From contig JBILVQ010000216.1 of the NCBI GenBank assembly GCA_044370375.1, forward strand, positions 1 through 5,208: a DNA stretch of 5,208 nucleotides, written 5' to 3'. Of the stretch, positions 3,836-5,208 are shown piece by piece; position 1 is the first letter of the stretch; each line of letters begins with the position of its first letter. Both the position numbers and the translations under genes were made by a program. Below the pieces are notes generated by a model. It searched no databases, was not told the DNA's origin, and saw only the letters and a program-made list of their open reading frames with translations. The DNA is from JBILVQ01 sp044370375 (GTDB lineage: Bacteria > Bacteroidota > Bacteroidia > UBA4408).

Positions 3836-5208
3836 ATGAAAACCCTCACCTCTTTTTTTTTTCGCTTCAAGAAGCCCATTTTTCTAAGCATCCTGTTTTG
3901 CTTTGCTGTGTTTATCAGGCTGCCACAAATAAATGGAGTTAATTTCTTGCCCGACTCCGATGAGTGTGTGCTTGGAGTCATGGGTAATCATTTATCGAAA
4001 GGACAAAATTTTCCAACCTTCTTTTACGGACAAACCTATGGTTTCTCAACGCTTGAGGCGGTATTGGTAGCCGGAGGAATTTATTGCTGGGGCATAACAG
4101 CTGCAGCCATTAAATTGCCCATGCTTTTGCTATATCTTTTTTGCTTGTGGGCCTTGTTTGCTTTCATTGAAAAGAAATCGGGGGTTTTTATTGCCTTTTT
4201 GTTGGTTTTTCTTTTTGCGGCAGAGCCCTCGTGGCTCACTTGGGCCATGAAGGCGCGTGGTGGCTATTTAACCGCCTTGTTATTGGGTTTCGTTTTAATT
4301 TATCGTTGGCAACAACAATCTAGTTCATCCCTGCAATGGTTGCTCAATGGCTTTCTGCTCGGATTGCTCTTTCATTGCCACTTGTTTTGGTTTATCGGGT
4401 GGTTTCCTGCGGCCGTTTATTATCAACGCAAAATTTCCCCAAAAGATAAACGCATCTCCTTGTTCAGCACGTCCATTACCATGGCCTTGATTTGGCTTGT
4501 AGGCCTCTTGCAACCTGAGTTTTGGAGCTTGCCGCAATCGGTTTGGCACGGCATTCCGGAATGGACATTTTTTTACGAAAACTTTAAAACCTTCCTTAGC
4601 GGACACTTTCATTATTCTGTTACCATCGGCTTACCTTATGGAACCATCATTGCCACCAAATTATGGATATTGGTTCATTTATTTAGCTTGGTCTTGTTAG
4701 GCATCCTTTTTTATCAAAAAAAAACCAACCCCGAAATATTGTTGTGGCTCTTCATCAGTTTGCTCCTGTTACTTATCCCTGTATTCAACTATAATGAAAA
4801 GATTCATTTCCGCTATTGGTTGCCTTTCAGTGCCGCCTTTATTGTTTTTCTTGCTCATCTTACTTGGGCTTTCAAACCCAGCAAAAGGCATATTCAAATA
4901 ACCGCTGTTCTTGTTGTTTTCATTGGTTTCTGGGCTTATCGTGCGGGAAAGGATATTGTTAAACTCGACCCTTATCAAGACTTGTTTACTCACCTTGATG
5001 AAAACAGGGAAACCGAATTAAAACGTTTTGCTAATCTCCTTGTGGAAGAACAAAGCAATCTTGTTTTTTGCACAGATTCCAGATTGATGTGGTTGTTGAA
5101 CTTCTATTCAGACGGAAAGGTCTTTACTCGTTTCATTTATAACATCGACCGATATCTTCCCGATGTACAAAAAGTAAATAACAATTTTCTTGAAAAACGG
5201 CAGGCTAC
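3836..5208 (+). CDS. Polytopic membrane protein, probable GT-C-type glycosyltransferase (3' end missing)
   Basis: The frame runs from ATG 3836 to the window end without a stop: 457 codons plus two bases. I see about ten hydrophobic segments, approximately at residues 14-29, 74-84, 86-111, 117-131, 143-156, 168-190, 206-225, 268-292, 300-316 and 328-345, with a further one near 353-368. The chain then becomes mainly polar. After the first membrane segment comes PDSDECVLGVMGNHLSKG (39-56) and FFYGQTYG (62-69). An acidic motif in the first outer loop is the hallmark of GT-C glycosyltransferases, which use lipid-phosphate sugars, and Asp42/Glu43 are likely catalytic candidates. RYWLPF (326-331) also recalls this fold. 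The donor and acceptor are unknown; cell-surface glycan or lipid glycosylation is a guess. No in-frame ATG lies between the upstream in-frame stop at 3809 and this start. A T10 run covers codons 6-9. Confidence 0.8.
   Translation, partial: MKTLTSFFFRFKKPIFLSILFCFAVFIRLPQINGVNFLPDSDECVLGVMGNHLSKGQNFPTFFYGQTYGFSTLEAVLVAGGIYCWGITAAAIKLPMLLLYLFCLWALFAFIEKKSGVFIAFLLVFLFAAEPSWLTWAMKARGGYLTALLLGFVLIYRWQQQSSSSLQWLLNGFLLGLLFHCHLFWFIGWFPAAVYYQRKISPKDKRISLFSTSITMALIWLVGLLQPEFWSLPQSVWHGIPEWTFFYENFKTFLSGHFHYSVTIGLPYGTIIATKLWILVHLFSLVLLGILFYQKKTNPEILLWLFISLLLLLIPVFNYNEKIHFRYWLPFSAAFIVFLAHLTWAFKPSKRHIQITAVLVVFIGFWAYRAGKDIVKLDPYQDLFTHLDENRETELKRFANLLVEEQSNLVFCTDSRLMWLLNFYSDGKVFTRFIYNIDRYLPDVQKVNNNFLEKRQA
3853..3862 (+). 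repeat. T10 homopolymer near the start of the glycosyltransferase gene
   Basis: Ten consecutive T's encode part of Ser6 and Phe7-Phe9. As read, the frame is intact. Loss of one T would lead to a stop after 16 codons and gain of one T to a stop after 35 codons, so length change would switch the gene off. It is the longest homopolymer I noticed in the window; runs of 8-9 occur elsewhere at Lys-Lys codons. Confidence 0.85.

Noticed and set aside
4325..4612. Minus-strand open frame inside the glycosyltransferase gene
   Set aside because: It has no recognisable motif and is antisense to a long open frame with clear membrane segments and GT-C-like motifs.
1..5208. A new defence, mobile or biosynthetic system
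   Set aside because: All genes belong to recognisable housekeeping or general families, alternate in strand with separate promoters, and show no integrase, transposase, nuclease or cluster organisation.

Overview
The window looks like an ordinary chromosomal stretch from a member of the phylum Bacteroidota, perhaps Chitinophagales or Sphingobacteriales (the order is a guess). Support comes from the gene families, from moderately AT-rich DNA, from start codons without Shine-Dalgarno sequences, and from several matches to the Bacteroidota sigma-factor -7 element TAnnTTTG just upstream of genes.

Layout. Bases 1-687 (+) hold the last 228 codons of a Prc/Tsp-type tail-specific protease. Bases 688-924 are non-coding. 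They carry two related palindromic, terminator-like elements in opposite orientation, followed by a probable promoter. Bases 925-1422 (+) encode a small lipoprotein with an NlpE-type domain. Tail to tail with it, 1459-2688 (-) encodes an RsmB-type rRNA cytosine-5 methyltransferase. A 91-bp divergent promoter region separates that gene from a GNAT acetyltransferase with an unusual C-terminal cysteine cluster (2780-3334, +). Nine bases further on is the end of a convergent SRPBCC/AHSA1-domain gene (3344-3727, -). A second divergent spacer (3728-3835) leads to a polytopic membrane protein, probably a GT-C-fold glycosyltransferase (3836 to the window end, +), which is cut off by the window.

How the genes relate. 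The five complete or 5'-complete genes alternate in strand and each has its own candidate promoter, so I see independent single-gene units rather than an operon. Two (protease, lipoprotein) act in the cell envelope, and the membrane glycosyltransferase probably does too. The methyltransferase acts on ribosomal RNA in the cytoplasm. The acetyltransferase and the SRPBCC protein have unknown targets.

I found no tRNA, rRNA, CRISPR array, transposase, phage gene or defence gene, and no convincing new multi-gene system. The points most worth a second look are the inverted pair of repeat-like elements at 694-823 with competing RNA folds, the -7 boxes that lie 4-5 bases from the start codons of the two minus-strand genes (predicted leaderless mRNAs), the Cys-rich tail of the acetyltransferase, and a T10 tract at the start of the glycosyltransferase gene.
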